The notes under the pieces are model-generated. The model was given only the letters and a program-made list of their open reading frames with translations. It ran no database searches and was not told where the DNA came from. From Bacteroidales bacterium (GTDB taxonomy: Bacteria; Bacteroidota; Bacteroidia; Bacteroidales; UBA932): 64,000 nt of DNA. A program made the position numbers and the translations under genes. Position 1 is the stretch's first letter. Every line of letters starts with the position of its first letter. This document shows positions 53,418-61,690 of the stretch, in pieces. The stretch spans positions 62,001 through 126,000 of the forward strand of contig JAFYYW010000018.1 in NCBI GenBank assembly GCA_017548985.1. The letters are read 5' to 3'.

Positions 53418-56400
53418 ATGGATAATATACGCATCGGCAACAGCGTCCATGTGACGTGGAGGATATGGAACAACGCGGGGACGAAGTACGCCCTGACCGG
53501 GAGGGTACGGAGGTTATGGCTCGCGTCGGCGGGTCTTGAGGTCAACATCGGCACATACGAGACCTGGAACCGCAACGAGTTGACCTTCACGGTCGACGCG
53601 GCGGATCTGACGAGGTACGGCACTTACAAGCTGGTTCTCCAGCTCAGGGAGTCTGACAGCCAGATGGAGGACGCCTCCTATGAGTTGACGCAGGTCTTCC
53701 AGGTGGTGTCCCAGTCCTACCCCGACGCCAACAATTCTGTCAACGGGACGGTTGAGGTGGAGTTCGCCTCTGTCCTCAACAACGTGATCATTGACCGGAT
53801 TGAGGGACTGTCCGCTTATGAGATAGCGGTCAACCACGGGTTCGAGGGGTCTGAGGAGCAGTGGATCGGTCTCTATAACGACGCGGTGGACGGAGCGAAC
53901 GGGGCCGCTATCGAGGCCAACGCCGCGAGGATCGCCATTGAGGCGCGGGAAGGTGAGAGGGTCTCCGCCGAGGCTGACCGTGTGTCGGCTGAGTCGGCGA
54001 GGGTTCTCGCCGAGAGCGCCCGTGTGTCAGCCGAGAGCGCGAGGGAGAACGCCGCGGACGCCAAGATAGCCGATATGAACGCCGCCATCTCCGACGCCAA
54101 TGCCGCCACCTCTTCAGCGAACTCAGCCGCTTCCTCGGCTAATTCTGCCGCTTCCTCGGCTAACTCGGCCGCGTCGTCAGCCAACTCAGCGGCTTCCTCG
54201 GCCAATTCAGCGGCTTCCTCGGCCAATTCAGCGGCCTCATCAGCGAACTCTGCCGCCTCATCAGCGAACTCTGCCGCCTCTTCAGCGAATTCCGCCGCCT
54301 CTTCAGCGAATTCCGCCGCTGATGCCGCCAACGCCACGGTCATCAATGATGTTGAGGTCTCTGTCGATAACGCCACTGGCACACCCTCCGCATCAGTGAG
54401 TTTCAGCAACCATAAGTTATCCTTCGGTTTCTCGGGACTCAAGGGTGAGACTGGAGCCACGGGCGCTACGGGTGCCACGGGCAAGTCCGCATACCAGAGC
54501 TGGCTGGACCAGGGCAACGTCGGCACCGAGGAAGAGTTCGTAGAGTCACTCAAGGGAGATACCGGGCCTCAAGGCCTCCAAGGCCCACAGGGCAACACCG
54601 GCTCCAGCGTGGACTACCCCTATGAATTGGTCAACAACCTCACGACCGACGACGCCACGAAGGCACTGTCAGCAAAGCAGGGAAAGGTGCTGGGGGATGA
54701 GGTCAGTCAGTTACGCTCCAAAGCAGATGCGTTTGTTTTGGAAATAAGCACCCCTTCCGTAAACCTATTCGATAAGACTGCGGTTTCATCCGGGAAGAAC
54801 ATCAAGAGGACAACGGGCGAAGAACAAACCAATACATCCTACGATGCAACCGACTACATCCCGATTGACTCCCGTGGCCTCTATTGCGATAAGGCTTACG
54901 GGGCGGGTACGTATGTCGGGGCGGCGGTCTATGATTCCAGCAAGCAATACATCCGGGGTACTATCGCAAAGACCATCACATACGAGGCAGGCGATGCCTA
55001 TGTGCGGTTTTCCATCAAGGTTGATGATGTCGCTACGGCTATGTGCGTAGCCGGAACATCCGCAGACCTTCCCGGCGAATATGTCCCTTTTGACCCTGTC
55101 GTAACATACAAGTTGAAGGATGGCCTTGTTGAACCCGACACTATACAGGACGATGCAGTAACCTTTGACAAGATTGGATTCCGGGGTATTGAGATTGGCA
55201 AGAACAAGCTCAATCCGGCAGATGTGGTTTCAGATGTCTATATCAACCAAAATAACGGAAACGAGGTGGACTATTCCGGGGCTGAGAAACCGACAAGTGC
55301 AACCGGATTCATCCCTATATCAAAGAAAGGACTGCATTTCAATGTTGGCATCACTTTCGGGGTATATTGCGGAGCAGCAGTCTATGATGTGAACAAGCAA
55401 TATCTCCGTTCCTGCGGAATAGCGGACTATTACTATGAGACTGGAGATGGTTTTGTCCGGTGGTCTTTCCGTACCTCAAGCCTTTCCATCGCTCAGGTGG
55501 AAGAAGGAAACGTCGGAACGGAATATGAGGCATATAGCGAACGGGAGGTAATAGACCCGGCCTATCTTCCATCGGTAGAAAGCGAAGAAGAAATTGAATT
55601 GAAAGTGTTCCTCCCGGACACCATCTTTGCGGTGGTCGGGGACACACTCCAAATCTTCTATCAGTCCCTTGTCCGTTCCGTAGATGTGTCCAACTATAAT
55701 GTGAAAGTTTCCTGTTCAAAGGGCAGTCAATTCCATCGCTATTTTGAATATACGCCGGAGGCCGGGGATGTCGGGAACACAACCTTCCGTATTACGGTGC
55801 TTGACGATTTCGGCACGATAATCGGCTCTGCATCCTGTAACCTTGTAACGGTGGCGGCGGGTGCGTCTCCGTCCTCCGGGAAGAAAATTGTCTGCGTGGG
55901 AGCATCTACAACGGCGAACGGGAAATGGCCCGCCGAAACCTTCCGAAGACTGACCGGGAGCGGTGGAACTCCCGCCGGGGACGGGAAGTCCAATATCGTT
56001 TTCTGCGGAAACAAGACGAAGGACGGTGCGGGCTATGTCGGTTATAGCGGTTGGAGTTGGCTGGACTATGCGACACAGGGACGGCCCGCTTTCCGCTTTA
56101 CCATCGGAACAACCCCGAATGTTGTGGTAGGTAATGTCTATACCAACAACGGTTTTTCCTATACGATTATCGAAATAAGCGATGACGGGACCATCCTTTG
56201 TTCCACTTCTTCCGCATCCAATGAGCCACAAGCAAGCGGAACATTGACAAAGACCTCCGGGAGCGGTGATGCGACCGTCGCCTTCTCCGCATCGGCACTT
56301 GATTCGCAGAATCCGTTTTGGGACTACCAAAACAACAAACTTACCTTCGTACCTTTCGCCAATTCTTACTGCGGTGGAACGATTGATGCGATGTATTTGT

Positions 56401-56864
56401 GGCTTGGTGGAAATGGTCTTACGAATTGGGACAACGATTTCGAGGACTATCGTGGCTATATGGAGGACTTCGCAGACACCCTGCACACCGAATTTCCTTC
56501 CGCAAAAATCTATCTTGTTTGTGGGTCTATTCCTTCAATGAAATTGATGATGCCAGGGCATGGTGCAAGCGGGGCAGGATGGGCAGACACCTTCGGGATG
56601 ATTGATTCCTTCTTCAATCTCCGAAAGTTTTATCAAGAGTTTGCAAACGATGCGAGTTATTCCGGATTCGTGGAGTTCGTGGATGCTTCTTCGCAATTTG
56701 ATTCCGACTACAATTTCCCCTTGACGCAGAAGGCGGTGAATACACGCAACAGTTCCTTTACCGAGCCGTATGCTAACAACACAATCCATCCGGGGGATGC
56801 CGGATATATGCAGATAGCGGATTCGGTTTACAGGCATTTCGTGGCGAAATTCTGCCAATCCTAA
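53418..56864 (+). CDS. Tail spike/fibre with coiled stalk, collagen-like segment and SGNH hydrolase domain
   Basis: A 1,148-residue virion protein. Residues 1-150 match the N-terminus of the fibre at 49078. Residues of about 155-305 are a helical stalk: a coiled region (ERVSAEADRVSAESARVLAE) then ten SSANSAA heptads. Residues of about 335-400 are collagen-like (GLKGETGATGATGATG, GDTGPQGLQGPQGNTG), followed by VDYPYELVNNLTTDDATKALSAKQGKVLG as in many Bacteroidota fibres. From about residue 815 there is an SGNH hydrolase fold: VCVGASTTANG (Ser830), LWLGGNGLTNWD and a block-V-like NTIHPGDAGYM (His1124). It may deacetylate a surface polysaccharide during adsorption (inference). From about 54,720 the base composition becomes more AT-rich, pointing to an exchanged receptor-binding module. 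Confidence 0.7.
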   Translation: MDNIRIGNSVHVTWRIWNNAGTKYALTGRVRRLWLASAGLEVNIGTYETWNRNELTFTVDAADLTRYGTYKLVLQLRESDSQMEDASYELTQVFQVVSQSYPDANNSVNGTVEVEFASVLNNVIIDRIEGLSAYEIAVNHGFEGSEEQWIGLYNDAVDGANGAAIEANAARIAIEAREGERVSAEADRVSAESARVLAESARVSAESARENAADAKIADMNAAISDANAATSSANSAASSANSAASSANSAASSANSAASSANSAASSANSAASSANSAASSANSAASSANSAASSANSAADAANATVINDVEVSVDNATGTPSASVSFSNHKLSFGFSGLKGETGATGATGATGKSAYQSWLDQGNVGTEEEFVESLKGDTGPQGLQGPQGNTGSSVDYPYELVNNLTTDDATKALSAKQGKVLGDEVSQLRSKADAFVLEISTPSVNLFDKTAVSSGKNIKRTTGEEQTNTSYDATDYIPIDSRGLYCDKAYGAGTYVGAAVYDSSKQYIRGTIAKTITYEAGDAYVRFSIKVDDVATAMCVAGTSADLPGEYVPFDPVVTYKLKDGLVEPDTIQDDAVTFDKIGFRGIEIGKNKLNPADVVSDVYINQNNGNEVDYSGAEKPTSATGFIPISKKGLHFNVGITFGVYCGAAVYDVNKQYLRSCGIADYYYETGDGFVRWSFRTSSLSIAQVEEGNVGTEYEAYSEREVIDPAYLPSVESEEEIELKVFLPDTIFAVVGDTLQIFYQSLVRSVDVSNYNVKVSCSKGSQFHRYFEYTPEAGDVGNTTFRITVLDDFGTIIGSASCNLVTVAAGASPSSGKKIVCVGASTTANGKWPAETFRRLTGSGGTPAGDGKSNIVFCGNKTKDGAGYVGYSGWSWLDYATQGRPAFRFTIGTTPNVVVGNVYTNNGFSYTIIEISDDGTILCSTSSASNEPQASGTLTKTSGSGDATVAFSASALDSQNPFWDYQNNKLTFVPFANSYCGGTIDAMYLWLGGNGLTNWDNDFEDYRGYMEDFADTLHTEFPSAKIYLVCGSIPSMKLMMPGHGASGAGWADTFGMIDSFFNLRKFYQEFANDASYSGFVEFVDASSQFDSDYNFPLTQKAVNTRNSSFTEPYANNTIHPGDAGYMQIADSVYRHFVAKFCQS
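54111..54320 (+). repeat. Ten tandem 21-bp repeats coding SSANSAA
   Basis: Ten consecutive 21-bp units, each encoding Ser-Ser-Ala-Asn-Ser-Ala-Ala, with synonymous differences between units and some pairs identical (for example units 7 and 8). They form a helical or fibrous stalk in the tail-spike protein. Such tandem repeats can change copy number by slippage, altering stalk length. Confidence 0.85.
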
Positions 56865-56911
56865 CCCACTCACTTTGCCCCCTAACTGACTGACTTAAAT
56901 ATTATAGAGAT

Positions 56912-57199
56912 ATGAAAAAGATAGACAACATGCTTTTGGTGGCCGTAGTCGTGGTCATCGGAATGGGCAACCTCGCCGGACTTTGCAACGCCGCGGTTGA
57001 GACCAGAATCTTCTGGGTGCCGTTCATCATTGACATTCCGTTCTTCATCTACGTCTGCTACAAGCTCGTCAGGTATGGTGACATCAGCGCCAAACCCTCA
57101 AGCGGAAGCGGAGCAGCGCACCCCGCACATGGCGAGAACGAGAAGGAGGATGCCATCTCCGACAAGGCAGGTCGCAAAACCAAGAAGGAGGAGAGGTGA
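56912..57199 (+). CDS. Small membrane protein, putative holin
   Basis: A 95-residue protein with two hydrophobic helices (MLLVAVVVVIGMGNLAGL and FWVPFIIDIPFFIYVCYKLV) and a long charged C-terminal tail (ENEKEDAISDKAGRKTKKEER). Size, topology and position before the endolysin-like gene fit a holin. It overlaps the next start by 3 bp. Confidence 0.55.
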   Translation: MKKIDNMLLVAVVVVIGMGNLAGLCNAAVETRIFWVPFIIDIPFFIYVCYKLVRYGDISAKPSSGSGAAHPAHGENEKEDAISDKAGRKTKKEER

Positions 57200-57573
57200 T
57201 GGACTTCGGAAGTATCTTGGAATTGCTCGGTTGCGCCCTCGGAGGTGGGGGCGTGGCCACCATTATCAACTGGAGACTCAATAAACGCAAAATGTCAGCG
57301 GAGGTGAAGCAGGACGAGATAGAGGTGATCCGCAAGACGATTGAGGACGCCTACAAGCCCACGATCGAGCATCTGGAGAGCCAGGTGAACAAGCTCTACA
57401 ATCATGTTGACTTCCTTGAGAAGAAGGTCGATAAGCTGACGAAAGAGAGGGATGACTGCAAGAACGCCCTCGCCGCCCTGACATCGAAGGTGGATGGTCT
57501 GGAGAGAAAGAGGGACAACAGGGGCAGATACGCCCCGCAACACAAGAAGGAGAAGGATGCAGCTACTTGTTGA
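57199..57573 (+). CDS. Membrane-anchored coiled-coil protein of the lysis cassette
   Basis: About 124 residues from ATG 57199. A short N-terminal hydrophobic segment (ILELLGCALGGGGVATIINW) anchors a long coiled coil (AYKPTIEHLESQVNKLYNHVDFLEKKVDKL). The overlap with the holin-like gene upstream and the DUF5675 gene downstream (17 bp) marks it as part of the lysis cassette, perhaps a second holin subunit or spanin-like protein. Confidence 0.6.
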   Translation: MDFGSILELLGCALGGGGVATIINWRLNKRKMSAEVKQDEIEVIRKTIEDAYKPTIEHLESQVNKLYNHVDFLEKKVDKLTKERDDCKNALAALTSKVDGLERKRDNRGRYAPQHKKEKDAATC

Positions 57574-58027
57574 CCGTAAGTGGAAGAAGGAGGCGTACAC
57601 GATATCCAACCTTTACATTGATGGCGTGTGGTTCTCCAATGTGATTGAGGACAAGGATCGTGGCCTGACGAAGACCATGCCCCTGTCTGTCATCAAGGCG
57701 AGGAAGGTTAAGGGAGAGACCGCGATACCGTCCGGGACTTACGCCGTCACGATGAGGGTGAAGTCCCCGAAGTTCTCTGCGTGGAACTACAAGAAGTCCT
57801 ACGGCTTCTGCGACGGCTATGTGCCGAGGTTGCTCGGAGTGCCAGGCTTTGACGGCATCCTCATACACATCGGGAACACGGCGGCCAACTCGGAGGGGTG
57901 TTTGTGCGTGGGAATCAACGACCGCAAGGGGATGGTCACGAAATCCACCGAGACGTTCAGGAAACTCTGGTACAAGCTCAAGGAGGCGGATGACCGCGGC
58001 GAGAGCATCAGTATAACGATAAAATAG
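57557..58027 (+). CDS. DUF5675 protein, likely endolysin-type peptidoglycan enzyme
   Basis: About 156 residues from ATG 57557 (preceded by AAGGAGAAGG). It matches DUF5675: MQLLVDRKWKKEAYTISNLYI, IPSGTYAVTM, VPRLLGVPGFDGILIHIGN and SEGCLCVG. The Cys and His in HIGNTAANSEGC could form an L,D-transpeptidase-like catalytic pair (inference). DUF5675 genes are common in Bacteroidota phage lysis cassettes. The start overlaps the coiled-coil gene. Confidence 0.75.
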   Translation: MQLLVDRKWKKEAYTISNLYIDGVWFSNVIEDKDRGLTKTMPLSVIKARKVKGETAIPSGTYAVTMRVKSPKFSAWNYKKSYGFCDGYVPRLLGVPGFDGILIHIGNTAANSEGCLCVGINDRKGMVTKSTETFRKLWYKLKEADDRGESISITIK

Positions 58028-58168
58028 TCTCCTTGGCCGGGGGAGACTTCTTCATGGCATTAAGTTGATAGTTATGAAAGCCGCAGGGATGCGTCGTTCA
58101 TAGTACGTTTTCATGATTAATTATGTGGTGGCCCTGCCGCCGGCCAGCGGGGCTTTACTATAAGGGAA

Positions 58169-58672
58169 ATGGAAGAGTTCAAGCAGTTGGTAAAGTCTTT
58201 CCTCGGCATCACCCTGGTTGTGGCGGTGTCGTTCCTGATCGGGGCGAGATATGGCAGGAAAACGGCCAGAATCCCCGTCAGATTGGAAGTTATCAAGGAC
58301 ACGACATTGGTGGTCACTCACGACACGATCGTGCGGGAGAGGCCCGTTTATGTGGCCTCCTACGTTTATGACACCATCATCACACACTTCACGACGGTCG
58401 AGCATGACACGGTGCTGGCCAATGTGCCTATGGAAAGGAAGGTTTATGAGGAGGACAGCCTGTACCGGGCCGTAGTCACGGGGTTTCGTCCGAATCTTGA
58501 GAGCCTGACCATCTACCCCACCATAACCACCATCACCATCAAAGAGAGAGAGAGGATTCCCGCTCCCCGGCTTTCCGTTGGAGCGACCGTCGGCCCCTCG
58601 GTTCTCGCCACGCCGAAAGGCCAAGTCCATGCCGGACTCGGCGCCACGGTCGGACTTCAATACAGATTCTGA
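58169..58672 (+). CDS. DUF6808-like spanin candidate
   Basis: A 167-residue protein with one N-terminal membrane helix (FLGITLVVAVSFLIGARYG), a Thr/Val-rich extended middle (DTTLVVTHDTIVRERPVYV) and a C-terminal beta segment ending in VGLQYRF, an outer-membrane-like aromatic terminus. It resembles DUF6808 proteins of Bacteroidota phages. Spanning inner membrane to outer layers, it may act as a spanin. It is last in the rightward late unit; a terminator follows. The 141 bp before it contain no gene. Confidence 0.6.
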   Translation: MEEFKQLVKSFLGITLVVAVSFLIGARYGRKTARIPVRLEVIKDTTLVVTHDTIVRERPVYVASYVYDTIITHFTTVEHDTVLANVPMERKVYEEDSLYRAVVTGFRPNLESLTIYPTITTITIKERERIPAPRLSVGATVGPSVLATPKGQVHAGLGATVGLQYRF

Positions 58673-58677
58673 CGGGT

Positions 58678-58705
58678 TCCGACGCCCGTAACAGTCGGAT
58701 TTTTT
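58678..58705 (+). terminator. Intrinsic terminator of the rightward late unit
   Basis: TCCGAC (58678-58683) pairs with GTCGGA (58694-58699) around a 10-nt loop, followed by six T residues, between the converging spanin-like and metallopeptidase-like genes. Confidence 0.75.
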
Positions 58706-58746
58706 GTTCATGGCTGGCCTTCCCAAGCCGTGAGGTGAGGGAAGGT

Positions 58747-59154
58747 TCAGTCCTCTTTGTTACACTTGTCACATCCAAGCTCGCATATGATCCCGGCCAG
58801 TTCTTCCGCCGAGTCTCCGGCGATGTATGCCGGGGCTTCCCCTCGCATATCAAGTCCGAGGCTGTCAGCGATGGCGACAGACAAGTGTTTGATCTCATGC
58901 ACGAGGGTATTCACGAACTCTTTCCCTGATGTGGTGTGGCCTATGACCACGACCGCCTCCCGCGTTTCCTCATTCGAGTATGTGAATCCCTCATTCGGCC
59001 TGTTCCTCCGCATCTTCTTCCCCGCCTTGACGAGAATATAATCCGGGGCGTCAAGGTCATACATGAGGTCAAGGATAGTGTTGTCGTCATACCCGTCAGG
59101 GGCGAAGATGAAATAGACATGCCAGCGGCCTATCATCAATTCCCTGTGGATCAT
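58747..59154 (-). CDS. Small zincin-like metallopeptidase
   Basis: A 135-residue protein with a canonical HExxH motif in VNTLVHEIKHLSVAIADSLG and a downstream EAPAYIAGD that could hold a third metal ligand. The N-terminal part (WHVYFIFAPDGYDD) and the Cys-rich C-terminus (CELGCDKCNKED) frame the domain. Such small proteins are common in Bacteroidota phages; the substrate is unknown. It is the last gene of the leftward unit starting at 61608, 3 bp after its neighbour. Confidence 0.7.
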   Translation of the reverse strand: MIHRELMIGRWHVYFIFAPDGYDDNTILDLMYDLDAPDYILVKAGKKMRRNRPNEGFTYSNEETREAVVVIGHTTSGKEFVNTLVHEIKHLSVAIADSLGLDMRGEAPAYIAGDSAEELAGIICELGCDKCNKED

Positions 59155-59157
59155 GAC

Positions 59158-59559
59158 TCAGAGCATCTCGTCCCAGAAGATGGGAATCCCAAGGGCGACC
59201 GTCTTGATATAGAACTCGTCAAAAGCCCTTGTGGGAGACCCGTCGGGATCATCCAGATAATCTTTCACAAACATGGCCAGATGCCTCTCGTCGGTGATCG
59301 AGCTTCCGAGGTAATCGGCCATAGCCATGTTCAGGACATAGGCGGCGTCATGCCCGTGGTTGTTCTCCAACCCGACGCCATAGGTCTTCAGGATTTCCTC
59401 CGTTTTCTTCTTGTCCCACGGTGAGATCCTCTTCCCCGACCTGTCCTTCATCATCCCCGCCGCGAACTCAAAAAGTTTGGTGTTGAAGTGGAAGCCGTAG
59501 TCTTCAAGGTATTCCTCCATTGAGGAGGGGTATTTCGATCTGCTGTCTCTTCTTTCCAT
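59158..59559 (-). CDS. Phage protein of unknown function
   Basis: A 133-residue, mostly helical protein (YPSSMEEYLEDYGFHFNTKL; ISPWDKKKTEEILKTYGV; ending AFDEFYIKTVALGIPIFWDEML). Its composition is typical of accessory structural proteins of Bacteroidota phages, but I cannot assign a role. It is the second-last gene of the leftward unit. Confidence 0.65.
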   Translation of the reverse strand: MERRDSRSKYPSSMEEYLEDYGFHFNTKLFEFAAGMMKDRSGKRISPWDKKKTEEILKTYGVGLENNHGHDAAYVLNMAMADYLGSSITDERHLAMFVKDYLDDPDGSPTRAFDEFYIKTVALGIPIFWDEML

Positions 59560-59607
59560 GATAATGATTATTTGAAAAAGGGGAGAGTGATGTCCTCTCC
59601 CCGGATT

Positions 59608-59835
59608 CTACATATAGCGGCCCCTGCTGTCACGGTAACGGCGCTCTTCCATGCCGTCCCAGTCACGAGACCCGTATCCGCTGCGGGAGTGGTATCCTCC
59701 ACGCTCACTGTACTGCTCCTCCATCTCGTCGGAGAGTTCGCATATCTCCTCAATGGCGGTCTTGGCCGTCTTGAGGGCTTTCTTGAAGCGGTATTCCTCG
59801 TCACCGCCCCTTTCTTTGATGTGTATAAGACCCAT
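59608..59835 (-). CDS. Small charged phage protein
   Basis: A 75-residue protein: a helical N-terminal part (FKKALKTAKTAIEEICELSDEMEEQ) and a Tyr/Arg/Gly/Ser-rich tail (YSERGGYHSRSGYGSRDWDG). The tail resembles RG-type low-complexity segments that bind nucleic acid or partners. It starts 3 bp after the end of the 163-residue gene. No family recognised. Confidence 0.65.
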   Translation of the reverse strand: MGLIHIKERGGDEEYRFKKALKTAKTAIEEICELSDEMEEQYSERGGYHSRSGYGSRDWDGMEERRYRDSRGRYM

Positions 59836-59837
59836 TG

Positions 59838-60329
59838 TTATTCTTCCTTTTTATTTTGTCCAGTAGACGCAAGGATCAGCCGTTTCAGTTCCGCCAGCTC
59901 ACCTCGGAGATTAGTGATCTCCTGCATCTGCTGGGCTTCCATCTTCTTCTCCGGACTCATCTCGACGAGCAGGGCTTCGCAGTCCTTGACCATCTTCTGA
60001 TGGGCGGGAACGGATTCCAGCACCTGTTTGCTTGCGGTGGCCATAGCCTCGATCTCCCGGAGGACGGCTGACTTTTCCGTGGCCATGAACAGACCCTTTT
60101 CGGGGAAGTTGGCCACAACCCCGTTTGCGGGTAGTCCGGCAAAGGGGATGGTCTCATTCCCGATCTGGACGGTGATGTCCGTGACGGGGCCGTTCATTAT
60201 GGCCATCGGCTGTTGGGGGTTATAGGTAGGCATGTGCGTGTTTACGGATATAACCCTTCCGTCCGCAACACGGGGGATGTTCTTGTAGAGAACCGTAATG
60301 GTCGATCCTTGAGTCAAACCCTGGAACAT
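59838..60329 (-). CDS. Phage structural protein with coiled coil
   Basis: A 163-residue protein. Residues 1-80 are beta-rich (MFQGLTQGSTITVLYKNIPRVADG; VTDITVQIGNETIPFAGLP) and residues of about 85-155 are helical with a leucine-rich coiled coil (EITNLRGELAELKRLIL). It is probably a minor virion protein. A 31-bp gap separates it from the upstream gene. Confidence 0.6.
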   Translation of the reverse strand: MFQGLTQGSTITVLYKNIPRVADGRVISVNTHMPTYNPQQPMAIMNGPVTDITVQIGNETIPFAGLPANGVVANFPEKGLFMATEKSAVLREIEAMATASKQVLESVPAHQKMVKDCEALLVEMSPEKKMEAQQMQEITNLRGELAELKRLILASTGQNKKEE

Positions 60330-60360
60330 TGTTGTTAATTTTTGGTGATAAACTTAATGA

Positions 60361-60702
60361 CTACGCCGTAGGCGCAAGAGGGGAAACGAGTTGGAGTGTC
60401 CCTGTGTACCAGTCGTACCAGACTTTGATGACTCCAGTCCCAGTGAGATCCGCTGCGGTCACGTTAGTCCCACCGAAGAAGGTGAGGTTTCTTGTGCTAC
60501 CGTTCAGCGTGAATCTGACTGGCAGAGTTCCGGTTGTCCCTTCGGGGATGGCATCGGCCACATTGATCGTCACGTCTCCCATAGGGGGAATCCTGCGGAA
60601 GCCGAGGGCGAAATCAACCGTGTCCGTACCTACCGTCACTCCGGTTGTCCTCAAGTAAGCCGTTCCGTTGGCGTTAGTCGTGATGTTGACACAACCGAAC
60701 AT
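60361..60702 (-). CDS. Small beta-rich phage protein, possible head decoration or fibre
   Basis: A 113-residue protein made of short beta-strands with many Thr, Gly and Val (CVNITTNANGTAYLRTTGV; VRFTLNGSTRNLTFFGG). No charged catalytic motif. It lies between two other structural-type genes on the same strand. A decoration or fibre-tip role is inference. Confidence 0.55.
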   Translation of the reverse strand: MFGCVNITTNANGTAYLRTTGVTVGTDTVDFALGFRRIPPMGDVTINVADAIPEGTTGTLPVRFTLNGSTRNLTFFGGTNVTAADLTGTGVIKVWYDWYTGTLQLVSPLAPTA

Positions 60703-60714
60703 GGCTCACTTGAT

Positions 60715-61608
60715 TTAGAAGGTTACGCCATTGCCGAATCCGAACGGAGATCCGTAGTAGCCGCCATTCACGTAAGGGGTGGTGTTGACGGCCTGGAGGT
60801 TGGGCCATGCCACGGGGACAGTGTTGATCTGCTTGGAGGCGATGGTGTTGACCTGTGCCTGGATCGGAGCGAGGAGGGCGGTGAACTGCGCTGTCTGCCT
60901 GTCATTGTCAAGCTGGTTGCGCAGCTGGGTGATGATGTCGGACTGGGTGTCGATCTTGGCCTGCATATCCCTTTCCTTGGCGGCGCAGAACTCGGAGACC
61001 ATGGAGGTCTTGAGGTCGGCAATCGCATCAACCGTCTTCTGTCCGCTTCCGAGGATGGAGGAGTTGAGCACATTTGTCTGCTCGATGGTGGCGATGCGGG
61101 ACTCATAACCCTGCTGGGTGGTGAGGAGCCTGTTCTCGCAGCAGCATTGCGCCAACTGTGAGGCAAGGGCCGCATCACCGCTCTGGATGGAGTTGATGAT
61201 CTGTGGAACGGACACCGCCTGCTGGAGAGCGAGGGTTGAGAGTGCGCTCTGGATGGCGGCAATTGCGCTGCTCACCTGACCGTAGTCCTGACCGAGCATG
61301 GTGGCGAGGTTCTGGGTGGCCGCCCTGCCAGCCTCACCCTGGGAGGTGATAGCGTTCATCAGGAGTTCCCTGCCGCTGTCGTTGTTGATCTGGTTGGAGA
61401 GGAATCCCGCCCCGGAATTCCCGCCGCCGAAGCCGCCGAATCCGTTGCCCCAGCCTCCCCAGCCGTTGCCGAAGAAGAGTCCGAGAAGGAAACCGAGAAT
61501 GCCTCCTCCCCAGCCGCTGTTCCCGAAGAGTCCGCCATTGTTCATGGCCATCCACGCGGGAATTGAGTTAGCCTGATTTTCAGGCGTGTAAACTACTGTT
61601 TCTGCCAT
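60715..61608 (-). CDS. Gly-rich phage structural protein with helical C-terminal region
   Basis: A 297-residue protein. Residues of about 22-70 are extremely Gly/Trp/Phe-rich (GILGFLLGLFFGNGWGGW). Residues of about 75-260 are helical with Gln-rich heptads and a run of three Cys (LAQCCCENRLLTTQQGYES). The C-terminus is again Gly/Phe-rich. It is first in a five- or six-gene leftward unit with a good -7 element upstream. Similar proteins recur in phages of gut bacteria; the role is unknown. Confidence 0.6.
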   Translation of the reverse strand: MAETVVYTPENQANSIPAWMAMNNGGLFGNSGWGGGILGFLLGLFFGNGWGGWGNGFGGFGGGNSGAGFLSNQINNDSGRELLMNAITSQGEAGRAATQNLATMLGQDYGQVSSAIAAIQSALSTLALQQAVSVPQIINSIQSGDAALASQLAQCCCENRLLTTQQGYESRIATIEQTNVLNSSILGSGQKTVDAIADLKTSMVSEFCAAKERDMQAKIDTQSDIITQLRNQLDNDRQTAQFTALLAPIQAQVNTIASKQINTVPVAWPNLQAVNTTPYVNGGYYGSPFGFGNGVTF

Positions 61609-61640
61609 AATAAAGAGGTTTTTGAGATTAAACTGTATGG

Positions 61641-61648
61641 CAAAGTTA
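61641..61648 (-). promoter_or_regulatory. Promoter -7 element of the leftward unit 61608-58747
   Basis: TAACTTTG on the minus strand matches TAnnTTTG, with a weaker TTGG about 20 nt upstream as -33. It lies 33 nt before the start codon at 61608. Confidence 0.55.
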
Positions 61649-61690
61649 GATGCCTATCCGCAGGCAGACCAATAGGTTACATATATGTTG

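Noticed and set aside
54111..54320. Regular 21-bp repeats considered as a CRISPR array
   Set aside because: There are no unique spacers; the units are contiguous and in frame, coding a heptad stalk.
53418..56864. Tail-spike C-terminus as target of a diversity-generating retroelement
   Set aside because: No reverse transcriptase gene and no near-repeat template with adenine-specific differences is visible in the window.
58027..58047. GTCTCC/GGAGAC hairpin after the DUF5675 gene as terminator
   Set aside because: The stem is only 6 bp and no T tract follows; the spanin-like gene downstream has no clear promoter of its own, so read-through is more likely.
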